Positions 1 through 9,547 of a stretch of DNA of 64,000 bases are shown in pieces (the first letter of the stretch is position 1; each line of letters starts with the position of its first letter). The notes under the pieces were generated by a model. The model was not told the DNA's origin and made no database searches. It saw only the letters and a list, made by a program, of their open reading frames with translations. Source of the stretch: Enterobacteriaceae bacterium ESL0689 (GTDB lineage: Bacteria; Pseudomonadota; Gammaproteobacteria; Enterobacterales; Enterobacteriaceae); contig JAQTIF010000001.1 in the NCBI GenBank assembly GCA_029433525.1, forward strand, positions 558,001-622,000, read 5' to 3'. A program made the translations under genes and the position numbers.

Positions 1-702
1 GTGCTGACCCACTTGATTCCACATATTGAGGCACAGACGCACAGTGCATGGCATCAGTTGATCGCCAGTCTGCAACATCAATATCCCGCCCCTCTTCATC
101 GGCAAAGTAATCCCCTCTCTCACTATGGTCTGATTGATGCCGTTGCCCGTTGTGTTGATGATCAAGCTATCATCACAACGGATGTCGGCCAGCATCAGAT
201 GTGGACAGCACAGGCTTATCCACTGAATCGCCCACGTCAGTGGCTGACATCTGGCGGCCTGGGAACGATGGGCTTTGGTCTGCCTGCGGCCATCGGTGCG
301 GCGCTAGCCAACCCACAGCGTAAAGTTATCTGCTTTACCGGTGACGGTAGCCTGATGATGAATATTCAGGAGATGGCGACGGCGGCAGAAAACCAACTGG
401 ATATCAAAATTATCCTGATGGACAATGAAGCGTTAGGGCTGGTGCATCAGCAGCAGAGTCTGTTCTATCCGCAAGGGGTCTTTGCCGCGACCTATCCAGG
501 AATGATTAATTTCACCCAAATTGCCGCGGGTTTTGGTCTGCAATCCTGCGACCTGAATCATGAGGATGACCCGCTGGCGGCATTACAGTCAATCATCGCT
601 CGTCCAGGCCCGGCGTTGATCCATGTGCGCATTAGTGCAGAAGAAAAAGTGTATCCAATGGTTCCGCCTGGCGCGGCGAATACTGAAATGGTGGGAGAAT
701 AA
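1..702 (+). CDS. ilvB: Acetolactate synthase I large subunit, C-terminal part (5' end outside window)
   Basis: Catalytic subunit of acetohydroxyacid synthase I, which condenses two pyruvates (or pyruvate and 2-oxobutyrate) with thiamine diphosphate in valine and isoleucine synthesis. The visible 233 residues are the C-terminal thiamine-diphosphate domain: the run TSGGLGTMGFGLPAA, then the cofactor motif beginning GDGSLMMN and closing with DNEALG, and the terminal MVPPGAANTEMVGE typical of IlvB rather than IlvG or IlvI. The reading frame is open at base 1, so the true start lies upstream. It is followed after 3 bases by ilvN, the usual ilvBN operon. Confidence 0.95.
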   Translation: MLTHLIPHIEAQTHSAWHQLIASLQHQYPAPLHRQSNPLSHYGLIDAVARCVDDQAIITTDVGQHQMWTAQAYPLNRPRQWLTSGGLGTMGFGLPAAIGAALANPQRKVICFTGDGSLMMNIQEMATAAENQLDIKIILMDNEALGLVHQQQSLFYPQGVFAATYPGMINFTQIAAGFGLQSCDLNHEDDPLAALQSIIARPGPALIHVRISAEEKVYPMVPPGAANTEMVGE

Positions 703-705
703 ATT

Positions 706-996
706 ATGCCACAGCAGACTCATAACAACGTTATTCTCGAACTGACTGTCCGTAACCATCCCGGCGTCATGACCCATGTCTGTGGCCTGTTTGCCCGCCG
801 TGCGTTTAACGTTGAAGGTATTCTCTGCCTGCCGATTCAGAACAGTCAACTTAGCCGCATCTGGCTACTGGTTAATGATGATCAGCGGCTGGTACAGATG
901 ATTAGCCAGATTGAAAAACTGGAAGATGTGAAAAAGGTGGTTCGTAACCAGTCTGACCCCTCGATGTTTAACAAAATTACTGTTTTTTTTGAGTAA
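706..996 (+). CDS. ilvN: Acetolactate synthase I regulatory subunit
   Basis: Small regulatory subunit that binds valine and gives feedback control of acetohydroxyacid synthase I. It has 96 residues, the normal length, with one ACT domain (about residues 8-80) containing [13 protein letters not shown] and the strand INxx-like run [11 protein letters not shown]. The start follows the ilvB stop by 3 bases, which implies translational coupling. The order ilvB-ilvN-uhpA matches E. coli. Confidence 0.95.
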   Translation: MPQQTHNNVILELTVRNHPGVMTHVCGLFARRAFNVEGILCLPIQNSQLSRIWLLVNDDQRLVQMISQIEKLEDVKKVVRNQSDPSMFNKITVFFE

Positions 997-1011
997 ATTG
1001 TGCGTGCTTAA

Positions 1012-1045
1012 ATGGGCGTATCGCTAAGGTAAGCCCGTTTTTTTA
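1012..1045 (+). terminator. Weak candidate terminator after ilvBN
   Basis: GGGC at 1014-1017 can pair with GCCC at 1033-1036, directly followed by seven T residues. The core stem is only 4-5 bp, so this is a weak intrinsic terminator between ilvN and uhpA. Confidence 0.45.
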
Positions 1046-1062
1046 TCCAGCCAGGAATTGCC

Positions 1063-1650
1063 ATGATCACCATTGCACTGATTGACGATCATCTTATTGT
1101 TCGATCCGGTTTTGCCCAGCTACTGGCACTGGAAGTCGATTTTCAGGTTGTCGCTGAATTTGGTTCCGGGCTGGATGCGCTGGCCGGGTTACCCGGACAC
1201 GGCGTGCAGGTCTGTATTTGTGATATATCCATGCCGGATATTTCCGGGCTTGCGCTGTTAAGTCATTTGCCTAAAGGAATGGGGATCATCATGCTCTCTG
1301 TTCATGATAGTCCGGCACTGGTAGAACAGGCGCTGAATGCGGGGGCCCGTGGTTTTCTCTCCAAGCGCTGTAGTCCCGATGAACTGATCACTGCGGTCAG
1401 AACTGTGGCGACGGGCGGGTGCTATCTGACGCCAGATATTGCCATGAAGCTGGCTGCGGGACGTCAGGACCCACTGACCCGCCGCGAGCGTCAGGTAGCA
1501 GAGAAACTGAGCCAGGGAATGACGGTGAAAGCAATCGCGGTGGAATTAGGTCTGTCGCCGAAAACGGTGCATGTGCATCGTGCTAACGTGCTGGAAAAAC
1601 TGGGTGTCAGCAACGATGTTGAGCTGGCCCGGTGTCTATTTGATATCTGA
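1063..1650 (+). CDS. uhpA: Response regulator UhpA (hexose-phosphate uptake)
   Basis: NarL/FixJ-type response regulator that, when phosphorylated by the UhpB/UhpC sensor complex, activates uhpT. The 195 residues comprise a receiver domain (acidic pair D8-D9, phospho-acceptor D54 in [10 protein letters not shown], lysine in LSKRC) and a C-terminal LuxR-type helix-turn-helix (about 135-190, containing [15 protein letters not shown] and SPKTVHVH). Length matches E. coli UhpA (196). An SD-like AGGAATTGCC precedes the ATG. The next gene, uhpB, starts 2 bases after its stop. Confidence 0.95.
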   Translation: MITIALIDDHLIVRSGFAQLLALEVDFQVVAEFGSGLDALAGLPGHGVQVCICDISMPDISGLALLSHLPKGMGIIMLSVHDSPALVEQALNAGARGFLSKRCSPDELITAVRTVATGGCYLTPDIAMKLAAGRQDPLTRRERQVAEKLSQGMTVKAIAVELGLSPKTVHVHRANVLEKLGVSNDVELARCLFDI

Positions 1651-1652
1651 CG

Positions 1653-3155
1653 ATGAATACCTTGTTCTCCCGGCTATTTTCATTAGTGGGTTGTTTCTGC
1701 ATTTTCTCTGCTGCATGGTTTTGTTTATGGAGCATCAGCCTGCATCTGGTGAAACGCGCGGATTTTGCTATCCTGCTGTTTCCTTTTGGTCTCAGGCTGG
1801 GAATGATGTTGCAATGTTCACGCAACTACTGGCTGGTATTGCTGGGTGCGGAATGGCTGTTAATCTTCTGGCTGGTACAACAGGTGGCGCTGGCACATGC
1901 AGCCCTATTGCTGATCGGTGGCCTGCTGACGTTATTACCGGTTGCGCTCATTTCACATTATCGTCACCAGCGTGGCTGGCTGACATTGCTGCGCCAGAGT
2001 GGGGTACTGATTGTGGCAGCACTGTTGCAATCACTGCCGTGGCTGGGAGAAGGCAGTGATGGACTGAGCGCCTTACTGCTGACGCTGACCGGAGGACTGA
2101 CCCTCGCCCCCACCTGTCTGGTGATCTGGCACTATCTCACCAGTACTATCTGGCGGCCGTTAGGCCCTGCGCTGGTGTCGCAGCCCGTCAACTGGCGTGG
2201 CCGACACCTGATCGGCTACCTGTTGTTATTTATTATCAGCCTGTGGTTGCAACTGGGACTACCCAATGAGTTATCCCGTTTTACCCCTTTCTGTCTGGCG
2301 CTACCGATTATCGCCCTGGCCTGGCATTACGGCTGGCAAGGGGCGCTGATCGCCGCACTGATGAATACCATTGCGTTAATCGCCAGTCAGACATGGCAGG
2401 ATAACCCGGTGGATTTGCTGCTTTCGCTGCTGGCACAAAGCCTGACGGGACTGTTATTGGGTACCGGGATCCAGCGCCTGCGTGAGCTCAACCAGTCGTT
2501 ACAAAGCGAGCTGGCACGCAACCGTCGGCTGGCCGAGAGATTGCTTGAAACGGAAGAAAATGTCCGCCAGGATGTCGCCCGTGAACTGCATGATGATATT
2601 GGTCAGGCTATCACTGCGATTCGTACTCAGGCGGGTATTGTGCAGCGACTGGCGCCGGAAAACCGCGGCGTCAAACAGAGTGCGGAATTGATCGAACAGC
2701 TCTCCCTGGGGGTTTATGACTCTGTTCGCCGCTTGCTGGGACGTTTGCGCCCACGTCAGCTTGACGATCTGACTCTTGAACAGGCTGTACGCTCACTGAT
2801 GCGGGAAATGGAACTGGAAGATCGCGGCATGGTCAGCCATCTGGACTGGCAGATTGATGAATCTGCATTGAGTGAAAATCAGCGTGTGACGCTGTTTCGC
2901 ATCTGTCAGGAGGGGCTGAACAATATTGTCAAACATGCCAGTGCCAACGAGGTCATGCTTCGGGGCTGGCAGCAGGATCAACGGCTGATGCTGTTGCTTG
3001 AAGATGATGGCTGCGGATTACCTTCCGGTACTGGTCAGCAAGGATTCGGGCTGATCGGGATGCGCGAACGTGTGACCGCGCTGGGTGGCACGCTAACCAT
3101 CTCCTGTACCCATGGTACGCGCGTTTGTGTCAGTTTACCGCGACGTTATCGCTAA
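1653..3155 (+). CDS. uhpB: Sensor histidine kinase UhpB
   Basis: Membrane histidine kinase of the glucose-6-phosphate sensing system; it phosphorylates UhpA when UhpC reports external substrate. 500 residues: an N-terminal half with about eight hydrophobic membrane segments (MASE1-like), then a HisKA_3 dimerisation domain with the phospho-acceptor in [11 protein letters not shown] (His313, same number as E. coli UhpB), and a C-terminal ATPase domain with NNIVKHA (N box) and [17 protein letters not shown] (G boxes). It is tightly coupled to uhpA. Confidence 0.95.
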   Translation: MNTLFSRLFSLVGCFCIFSAAWFCLWSISLHLVKRADFAILLFPFGLRLGMMLQCSRNYWLVLLGAEWLLIFWLVQQVALAHAALLLIGGLLTLLPVALISHYRHQRGWLTLLRQSGVLIVAALLQSLPWLGEGSDGLSALLLTLTGGLTLAPTCLVIWHYLTSTIWRPLGPALVSQPVNWRGRHLIGYLLLFIISLWLQLGLPNELSRFTPFCLALPIIALAWHYGWQGALIAALMNTIALIASQTWQDNPVDLLLSLLAQSLTGLLLGTGIQRLRELNQSLQSELARNRRLAERLLETEENVRQDVARELHDDIGQAITAIRTQAGIVQRLAPENRGVKQSAELIEQLSLGVYDSVRRLLGRLRPRQLDDLTLEQAVRSLMREMELEDRGMVSHLDWQIDESALSENQRVTLFRICQEGLNNIVKHASANEVMLRGWQQDQRLMLLLEDDGCGLPSGTGQQGFGLIGMRERVTALGGTLTISCTHGTRVCVSLPRRYR

Positions 3156-3164
3156 GAAGTCAGC

Positions 3165-4493
3165 ATGCTTAATTTTCTCAAATCCCCTGCCGATACGCTG
3201 CCAGTGACGGATAAACAGGTCATTGATGCCCGTTATCACTACTGGCGTTGCCATATTCTGATCACTATCTGGCTGGGTTACGCCTTATTTTATTTTACGC
3301 GCAAAAGTTTTCAATCCGTGGTACCGGAAATGCTGCTCAGCAATGTGTTAACGCGCAGTGATATTGGTTTACTGGGCACGCTGTTTTACATCACCTACGG
3401 GCTATCAAAGTTTTTCTCTGGCATCATCAGCGACCGTTCCAGCTCCCGTTATTTTATGAGTACCGGGCTGATTACCACCGGGATCATCAATATTCTGTTT
3501 GGTATCTCCTCCTCGTTATGGGCGTTTGCCCTGTTGTGGGTGTTAAACGCCTTCTTTCAGGGATGGGGCGCACCGGCCTGTGTCCGGTTATTAACCGCAT
3601 GGTACTCACGTTCTGAGCGGGGTGGCTGGTGGGCATTGTGGAATACGGCGCACAACATTGGCGGTGCCCTGATCCTAGTGATCATCGGGGTAGCAGAATT
3701 ACATTACGGCTGGCGAACCGGAATGATAATGGTCGGGATGCTGGCTATTGTCGCTGGCCTGTATCTCTGCTGGCGACTGCGTGATCGGCCACAGGTGGTG
3801 GGACTGCCTGCCGTCGGTGAATGGCGTCATGATGAGCTGGAGATTATGCAGCAACAGGAAGGAAAGGGACTGACACATAAGGCGATCCTCTACCGATACG
3901 TCTTAAAGAACCCCTATATCTGGTTGTTATCATTGTGCTACGTACTGGTTTACATCGTGCGTGCGGCAATTAATGACTGGGGGAATCTCTATATGTCTGA
4001 ACGGCTGGGGGTGGATCTGGTCATGGCAAACTCGGCGGTCAGCATGTTTGAAATAGGGGGGGTTATCGGTGCATTAGTGGCAGGCTGGGGATCGGATACG
4101 CTCTTTAACGGCAATCGCGGGCCGATGAATCTTATTTTTGCTGCCGGAATTTTGCTTTCAGTCGGCGGCTTATGGCTGATGCCTTTCGCCAGCTACACGA
4201 TGCAGGCGACCTGTTTCTTTACTATCGGCTTCTTTGTTTTTGGCCCGCAGATGCTGATTGGGATGGCTGCGGCAGAGTGTTCCCACAAAGAAGCCGCCGG
4301 TGCAGCCACCGGGTTTGTCGGATTATTTGCCTATCTCGGCGCTTCGCTCTCTGGCTGGCCACTGGCACAGGTGATGGCGATCTGGCACTGGAACGGCTTT
4401 TTTGTCGTGATTGCCATTGCTGCCGGGATCTCTGCCTTGTTACTGTTACCATTTTTAAACGCTCAGGCACCCAAAACCGACATAGAAGCGTGA
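3165..4493 (+). CDS. uhpC: Hexose-phosphate sensor/transporter-like protein UhpC
   Basis: Major-facilitator protein of the organophosphate:phosphate antiporter family that acts as receptor for external glucose-6-phosphate and stimulates UhpB. 442 residues with about 12 transmembrane segments. The N-terminal Y-F-T-R-K-S motif and the run GGALILVIIGVAELHYGWR are typical of the family. It lies 9 bases after uhpB. It resembles UhpT encoded next door but is the third gene of the regulatory operon, as in E. coli. Confidence 0.93.
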   Translation: MLNFLKSPADTLPVTDKQVIDARYHYWRCHILITIWLGYALFYFTRKSFQSVVPEMLLSNVLTRSDIGLLGTLFYITYGLSKFFSGIISDRSSSRYFMSTGLITTGIINILFGISSSLWAFALLWVLNAFFQGWGAPACVRLLTAWYSRSERGGWWALWNTAHNIGGALILVIIGVAELHYGWRTGMIMVGMLAIVAGLYLCWRLRDRPQVVGLPAVGEWRHDELEIMQQQEGKGLTHKAILYRYVLKNPYIWLLSLCYVLVYIVRAAINDWGNLYMSERLGVDLVMANSAVSMFEIGGVIGALVAGWGSDTLFNGNRGPMNLIFAAGILLSVGGLWLMPFASYTMQATCFFTIGFFVFGPQMLIGMAAAECSHKEAAGAATGFVGLFAYLGASLSGWPLAQVMAIWHWNGFFVVIAIAAGISALLLLPFLNAQAPKTDIEA

Positions 4494-4635
4494 CAGACCT
4501 CTCTTTTTTCTCCTGGACAGGACAAAACTAAGATATTTTCCCGATCTAACCGGGAGGTTATCTCAGGATAGCTGAACGCCAGGCTTTTAGAATGCCAGAC
4601 AATTCCAGATATCGAAATAATTTCGGGAGTGTCTA
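4494..4635 (+). promoter_or_regulatory. uhpT promoter region with candidate UhpA repeats
   Basis: The 142-base gap between uhpC and uhpT should carry the UhpA-dependent uhpT promoter. Two direct GCCAG cores (in CGCCAGGC and TGCCAGAC, about 4583-4610) sit roughly 16 bp apart, suggestive of paired activator sites upstream of a weak promoter. A short hairpin TCCCG...CGGGA precedes them. UhpA binding is inferred from location only. Confidence 0.35.
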
Positions 4636-6021
4636 ATGCTCAATTTTCTAAACCAGGTGCGCAAGCCAACGCTGAATCTACCGCTTGAAGAACGACGTAA
4701 AATGTGGTTCAAGCCCTTCATGCAGTCTTATCTGGTGGTCTTTATCGGCTACATGACCATGTATCTAATCCGTAAGAACTTTAATATCGCCCAGAACGAT
4801 ATGATCGCGACTTACGGGTTGAGCATGACCCAGCTGGGGATGATTGGTCTTGGTTTTTCGATCACCTATGGTGTGGGAAAAACGCTGGTGTCCTATTATG
4901 CGGATGGCAAAAATACCAAGCAGTTCCTGCCATTTATGCTGATCCTTTCCGCCATCTGTATGCTGGGTTTCAGTGCCAGTATGGGGCCGGGTTCGATTAA
5001 TCTGTTCCTGATGATCACCTTCTATGCGTTGAGTGGTTTCTTTCAGAGTACCGGCGGTTCCTGCAGTTATTCGACCATCACCAAATGGACGCCACGGCGT
5101 AAGCGCGGCACCTATCTGGGGCTGTGGAATATCTCGCATAATCTGGGTGGTGCGGGGGCCGCTGGTGTGGCATTGTTCGGTGCCAACTACTTGTTCGATG
5201 GCCATGTCATCGGAATGTTTATCTTCCCGTCGATAATTGCCCTGATTGTTGGTTTTATCGGCCTGCGCTTTGGTAGCGACTCCCCGGAAGCTTACGGCCT
5301 GGGGAGTGCCGAAGAGCTGTTTGGCGAAGAGATCAGTACAGAAGATAAAGAAACAGAAGATAGCTCAATGACCAAATGGCAGATCTTCGTTGAATATGTG
5401 CTGAAAAATAAAGTTATCTGGCTATTGTGTTTCGCGAATATCTTCCTCTATGTGGTGCGTATTGGGATTGACCAATGGTCGACTGTCTATGCTTACCAGC
5501 AACTTAAGATGTCAAAAGATGTCGCGATTCAGGGATTTACTTTATTTGAGGTCGGTGCGCTGGTCGGGACGTTATTGTGGGGCTGGTTATCCGATCTGGC
5601 AAACGGCCGTCGTGCACTGGTCGCCTGTATTGCACTGGCATTAATCATCGTGACCCTCGGCATTTACCAGCATGCCAGCAATACGTATGTCTATCTGGCT
5701 TCGCTGTTTGCGTTAGGTTTCCTGGTCTTTGGTCCACAGTTGCTGATTGGCGTCGCAGCGGTAGGTTTCGTACCGAAAAAAGCGATCAGTGCAGCCGATG
5801 GTATCAAAGGAACTTTTGCCTACCTGGTGGGGGATAGCTTTGCCAAGCTGGGTCTTGGTATGATTGCCGATGGTACGCCAATCTTTGGGCTGACTGGCTG
5901 GGCGGGCACCTTTGCCGCGCTGGATACGGCCGCGATTGGCTGTATTTGCCTGATGGCGATCGTCGCATTCTATGAAGAGCGTAAAATTCGCCGCGATAAA
6001 AAGCAGCACGCAACGCTGTAG
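4636..6021 (+). CDS. uhpT: Hexose-6-phosphate:phosphate antiporter UhpT
   Basis: Inner-membrane antiporter importing glucose-6-phosphate and related sugar phosphates in exchange for inorganic phosphate; also the route of fosfomycin entry. 461 residues (E. coli 463), 12 predicted transmembrane helices, with YLIRKNFN in helix 1 and the [16 protein letters not shown] segment in helix 5. A strong RBS (TTCGGGAGTG) precedes the ATG, consistent with high expression on induction. It is separated from uhpC by its own promoter region and followed by a strong terminator. Confidence 0.95.
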   Translation: MLNFLNQVRKPTLNLPLEERRKMWFKPFMQSYLVVFIGYMTMYLIRKNFNIAQNDMIATYGLSMTQLGMIGLGFSITYGVGKTLVSYYADGKNTKQFLPFMLILSAICMLGFSASMGPGSINLFLMITFYALSGFFQSTGGSCSYSTITKWTPRRKRGTYLGLWNISHNLGGAGAAGVALFGANYLFDGHVIGMFIFPSIIALIVGFIGLRFGSDSPEAYGLGSAEELFGEEISTEDKETEDSSMTKWQIFVEYVLKNKVIWLLCFANIFLYVVRIGIDQWSTVYAYQQLKMSKDVAIQGFTLFEVGALVGTLLWGWLSDLANGRRALVACIALALIIVTLGIYQHASNTYVYLASLFALGFLVFGPQLLIGVAAVGFVPKKAISAADGIKGTFAYLVGDSFAKLGLGMIADGTPIFGLTGWAGTFAALDTAAIGCICLMAIVAFYEERKIRRDKKQHATL

Positions 6022-6074
6022 AGCCAGTAATCAATAACTGTCCCTCCCCATAAGCGTATGGGGAGCAACAGCAG

Positions 6075-6347
6075 CTATAAAAAAGAGCATGATCCGAATC
6101 GGTCATGCTCTTTTTTTGTCAACGAAACAGAATGGTCTGGCAAAGGCTCTGAGGGAGATTGGCCGCATCGAAAGGTTATTATTAAGCCTTTCAATTTGCC
6201 CGAAAGCTCATGGTCACGGTATTTTTCGGGCAATTCCAGGTCATTGCAAAGACAATTCAGAACCTCCGCCCATGCGGACGTTGTGAACGCTAAAAACTGC
6301 TTTTTGGCATCCTTCCTGAACTGCTTTTCCAGGATGACTTTACGCAT
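6075..6347 (-). pseudogene. YafQ/RelE-type toxin, C-terminal catalytic part lost
   Basis: The first ~55 residues (MRKVILEKQFRKDAKKQ... LPEKYRDHELSGKLKG) match the start of YafQ-family endoribonuclease toxins, which cut mRNA on the ribosome. After LKG the family should continue into a catalytic strand region with conserved D-W and a late histidine. Here the frame instead runs through unrelated sequence and into the uhpT terminator, ending ...FGSCSFL. This is best read as a deletion that joined the middle of the toxin gene to the uhpT 3' flank. The antitoxin overlaps its start by 8 bases. An intact but highly divergent toxin is less likely because the catalytic tail cannot be found in any frame. 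Confidence 0.7.
6079..6117. terminator. Bidirectional rho-independent terminator after uhpT
   Basis: A perfect 14-bp inverted repeat (A-rich arm at 6079-6092 ending GAGCATGA, complementary arm 6103-6116 beginning TCATGCTC) with a 10-base loop and T-runs on both strands. It ends uhpT on the plus strand and can stop the toxin-antitoxin transcript on the minus strand. The toxin remnant reads through it. Confidence 0.9.
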
Positions 6348-6615
6348 GATCGTTCAATACATTTAAAGCATCATTCATGCTCATGGCATCGGAAAAATCA
6401 GTGCGTTGCAATGCTTCAATGATCGCCTTTTTCGTGACTGCGTTCGGCGCTATCGCCTGATAGTCGAAAGACAGCGGAATCGTATTGGTTTCAGCCACTT
6501 GATTCAGGAACAGCTTGAACGCCTGTGATGCGCTCAACCCATAGCGTTCAAAAACCAGAAAAGCCCGATCACGCAAATCCTGATCCAGTCGAAGATTGAA
6601 ATTTGTCGTCGCCAT
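6340..6615 (-). CDS. RelB/DinJ-family antitoxin
   Basis: 91 residues. The N-terminal NFNLRLDQDLRDRAFLVFERYGLSASQAF is the ribbon-helix-helix DNA-binding domain typical of DinJ/RelB antitoxins; the remainder (to ALNVLNDHA) is the toxin-neutralising tail. It would normally autorepress its operon and block a YafQ-type toxin. Its stop overlaps the start of the toxin remnant (6340-6347), the classic translationally coupled arrangement. The antitoxin looks complete while the toxin does not, so it may be an orphan. Confidence 0.85.
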   Translation of the reverse strand: MATTNFNLRLDQDLRDRAFLVFERYGLSASQAFKLFLNQVAETNTIPLSFDYQAIAPNAVTKKAIIEALQRTDFSDAMSMNDALNVLNDHA

Positions 6616-7578
6616 ATCATCACCTTTGCTTTACATCATGCGTGCTATTGTAAACATAATATACGAATAAAATGTGCAATTTTCAAACAGTCATCGTTGG
6701 CCGCGTCAATAACGCCTGGTGGGACAGGCTCTTATGCACCGGGGAAATCAGAGAAACGTTATGATTACGGTCTGTCTTTATTGCTGTATGAGGTAATAAA
6801 AGATTGGCAGAAATATTATTATAGCTGTCGCTTAATATATACTAACATAATTAATCCAACATGTCCATTATTAATATGATTATTAATCAATCTTATTTTA
6901 TTATTCCCGTTCATTTCCTGATAGTGAATCTTATGAAGCATCACAACAGAATCATCATAGAAATGTATGTCACTGATTCCATATATTGCTATTATCTCTT
7001 GGGTCGTTGAGATAATTATTGTCCACTCACTTGTGATCTCTCTAAAAAAATAGCCTGGGAATATTAAATTTCTTTCAATATTTATCTTTTGTTTTGTAAA
7101 TTAACGTTATTAAATTTTTATTTAAATATTTCCATCATTACAAAGCTGACTGATGTCAATTTGCTTAATATATTCTTTGTGCTTGTTTAATAAGCAAAAA
7201 TTTATAATAAAGAATTAGTTACTAACGTTAATATGTATGTATATTCTATTTTTGCTTTGATTTTAATCATATTATCGGTAAAACACATTTGCTTTGAGTT
7301 GTATCTTTTTATAATTTGATGGTAGGATTAAAGCAGAGTTTATCATTTTATTTGATAAAACTGATTAGCTGTTACCTTTTTTTTATTTTGTACGTCCATA
7401 CGGATTGATTAATATTTGTTTAAAATATTAGGGTTGAATCTAATATCTGATGAAGTTTAGAACAGCTGTTTTTCAGGTGTGAATTTAGTCACTCTTCGAA
7501 GGATCGCTGATTATGGATGATAAAAACCTATCATCTGGCATGCATATGTTTTTTAACTAACCTGTCGGTATAAAGAAT
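6616..7578. other. Long AT-rich non-coding region, probable flhDC control region
   Basis: About 960 bases with no convincing gene. The stretch from about 6790 to 7440 is strikingly AT-rich compared with its neighbours. Position upstream of flhD indicates the promoter and leader of the flagellar master operon, which in related bacteria is AT-rich and a hub for H-NS, CRP, OmpR and RcsB. A CRP-like site lies at 7478-7493. No small RNA or tRNA was recognised. Confidence 0.6.
7478..7493 (+). promoter_or_regulatory. CRP-like site upstream of flhD
   Basis: TGTGA-N6-TCACT matches the CRP consensus TGTGA-N6-TCACA at 9 of 10 positions. It is 85 bases upstream of the flhD start. flhDC is CRP-activated in E. 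coli, which supports the call, but the start of transcription here is unknown. Confidence 0.55.
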
Positions 7579-7926
7579 ATGGATACATCTGAGTTACTAA
7601 AAAATATTTATGACATCAACCTTTCTTATTTACTTCTGGCTCAGAGGTTGATCAGCAAAGAAAAAGCGTCGGCTATGTTTCGTCTTGGGATTAACGAAAA
7701 CATGGTGGATACCCTCTCACAGCTCAGCTTGCCACAAATGATGAAACTGGCTGAAACCAACCAGCTGGTCTGTAACTTCCGCTTTAATGATTCACAAACT
7801 GTCGAGCAACTGACCAAAGCATCGCGGGTTGACGATCTACAACAAATCCATACCGGTATTTTACTTTCCAGTGAGTTATTGCAACAACTCACGAGTGATG
7901 ATCATCAGACAAAGAAAAGAGTGTGA
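7579..7926 (+). CDS. flhD: Flagellar master regulator subunit FlhD
   Basis: FlhD forms the FlhD4C2 complex that activates class II flagellar promoters. 115 residues beginning [24 protein letters not shown], typical of the family and of normal length (E. coli 116). It is all-helical. The stop TGA at 7924-7926 lies 2 bases before the flhC start, giving coupled translation. It heads the motility block that continues to flhE. Confidence 0.95.
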   Translation: MDTSELLKNIYDINLSYLLLAQRLISKEKASAMFRLGINENMVDTLSQLSLPQMMKLAETNQLVCNFRFNDSQTVEQLTKASRVDDLQQIHTGILLSSELLQQLTSDDHQTKKRV

Positions 7927-7928
7927 TA

Positions 7929-8477
7929 ATGGCTGAGAAAAGTATTGTTCAGGAAGCTAAAGATATTGCGCTCGCGATAGAGATGATTTCACTTAATGCC
8001 CGTTTACAGATGTTAGAGAATGAAACGCAGTTGAGTCGCGGTCGTTTAATAAAACTTTACAAAGAGTTACGCGGCAATCCACCGCCGAAAGGGATGTTGC
8101 CGTTCTCAACAGACTGGTTTATGACATGGGAACACAATATTCACTCTTCCATGTTCTACAACGCTTACTCATTCTTATTAAAAAGTGGTCAATGTAGTGG
8201 CATCAATGCGGTACTTAAAGCGTATCGCCTCTATCTGGAACAGTGCCCCCAGCAAACGGAAAAAGAACCCTTGCTTTCACTGACCCGTGCCTGGACCCTG
8301 GTACGGTTTGTCAGTAGTGACCTGATGCAGCTATCTGCCTGCAACTGTTGTGGTGGCTCATTTATTACCCATGCGCACCAGCCGTTGAACAGTTTCATTT
8401 GTACACTCTGCCAGCCACCGTCACGCGCAGTGAAAAAACGTAAACTTTCGCCTCAACTGGCCGATATTATGCCATAA
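7929..8477 (+). CDS. flhC: Flagellar master regulator subunit FlhC
   Basis: DNA-contacting subunit of FlhD4C2. 182 residues from the ATG at 7929 ([13 protein letters not shown]); an in-frame codon 6 bases upstream is unlikely because homologues begin at this Met. Zinc-binding cysteines are present as CNCCGG and ICTLC (about residues 138-160). The C-terminus is ~10 residues shorter than E. coli FlhC, ending LADIMP. The final codons carry the motA sigma-28 promoter. Confidence 0.95.
   Translation: MAEKSIVQEAKDIALAIEMISLNARLQMLENETQLSRGRLIKLYKELRGNPPPKGMLPFSTDWFMTWEHNIHSSMFYNAYSFLLKSGQCSGINAVLKAYRLYLEQCPQQTEKEPLLSLTRAWTLVRFVSSDLMQLSACNCCGGSFITHAHQPLNSFICTLCQPPSRAVKKRKLSPQLADIMP
8441..8467 (+). 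promoter_or_regulatory. Sigma-28 promoter of motAB-cheAW inside the flhC 3' end
   Basis: TAAA at 8441-8444, a 15-base spacer, then GCCGATAT at 8460-8467: 11 of 12 matches to the FliA consensus TAAA-N15-GCCGATAA. It lies within the last codons of flhC, leaving a leader of about 170 bases before motA. As I recall, E. coli has its mocha operon promoter in the same place. Confidence 0.85.
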
Positions 8478-8644
8478 CTATTGGATAAACAGGCCAATTG
8501 CGTTAACTGAGCGGCAGAACGGATCGCCCGCTCCAGGTAAGACATCGCAACGTGTAAAACGTCGGGATGATGACTGTCTGACTATCAGACCAGCACGCAT
8601 TGGCCGCGCTTTGTTATCCACATTTGCTAATTTGAGGAATGCGT

Positions 8645-9547
8645 GTGCTAGTTATTTTGGGTTATATCGTTGTAGTAAGTACGGTATTGGGTGGTTATGT
8701 CATTGTCGGTGGGCATCTTGGTGCGCTTTATCAACCTTCTGAACTGATGATTATCGGTGGGGCGGGTTTAGGGTCGTTCATCGTGGGTAATAATGGTAAA
8801 GCGATTAAAGCGACCCTTCGTGCACTGCCACAACTGATGCGTGGTTCCAAATACACTAAAGCGTTATACATGGATGTCATCGCATTGTTGTTTCTGCTAC
8901 TGAATAAGTCGCGTCAGCAGGGCATGCTATCGCTTGAGTTTGATATCGACAACCCGAAGGAAAGTGAAATTTTCTCTAATTATCCCCGTGTTCTTGCCGA
9001 TAAACACATCGTGGAGTTCATTACCGACTATCTGCGGCTGATGGTGAGCGACAACAGTATGAATGCGTTTGAAATTGAAACGTTAATGGATGAAGAGATA
9101 GAAACTTTCGAACAAGAGGGTGAAATCCCGGCAGGTAGTCTGTCAATGGTCGGTGATTCTCTGCCCGCTTTTGGTATCGTCGCCGCGGTGATGGGGGTGG
9201 TACATGCCCTTGGATCGGCGGATCTCCCTCCGGCTGAACTGGGCGCGCTGATTGCCAGTGCGATGGTCGGAACATTTCTCGGCATCTTATTATCCTACGG
9301 TTTTATCGCGCCATTATCGTATGTTCTGCGCCAGAAGAACGCAGAAGCGGTGAAGATGTTGCAGTGTATAAAAGTGATCCTGCTTGCTAATCTCAATGGT
9401 TCAGCACCGCAGATTGCTGTCGAATTCGGTCGCAAAACGCTCTACTCCACCGAACGCCCTTCCTTCAATGAGCTGGAAGAGCATGTGCGGAAGGTGAAAA
9501 CAACATCAGCACCGGGGGCAGAGGGGCAAACGGAAGAAGCAGCATGA
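8645..9547 (+). CDS. motA: Flagellar stator protein MotA
   Basis: Inner-membrane stator subunit which, with MotB, conducts protons to drive flagellar rotation. I choose the GTG at 8645 over the ATG at 8639: GAGG at 8634-8637 gives a 7-base spacing to the GTG but only 1 base to the ATG, and homologues start two residues later than the ATG would give. 300 residues (E. coli 295) with four membrane segments. The cytoplasmic loop holds charged residues; the conserved [17 protein letters not shown] segment is present. Overlaps motB by 4 bases. Confidence 0.95.
   Translation: MLVILGYIVVVSTVLGGYVIVGGHLGALYQPSELMIIGGAGLGSFIVGNNGKAIKATLRALPQLMRGSKYTKALYMDVIALLFLLLNKSRQQGMLSLEFDIDNPKESEIFSNYPRVLADKHIVEFITDYLRLMVSDNSMNAFEIETLMDEEIETFEQEGEIPAGSLSMVGDSLPAFGIVAAVMGVVHALGSADLPPAELGALIASAMVGTFLGILLSYGFIAPLSYVLRQKNAEAVKMLQCIKVILLANLNGSAPQIAVEFGRKTLYSTERPSFNELEEHVRKVKTTSAPGAEGQTEEAA

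Noticed and set aside
1571..2059. 162-codon frame across uhpA/uhpB
   Set aside because: Out-of-frame shadow of uhpB, Cys/Gly-rich composition, no ribosome site.
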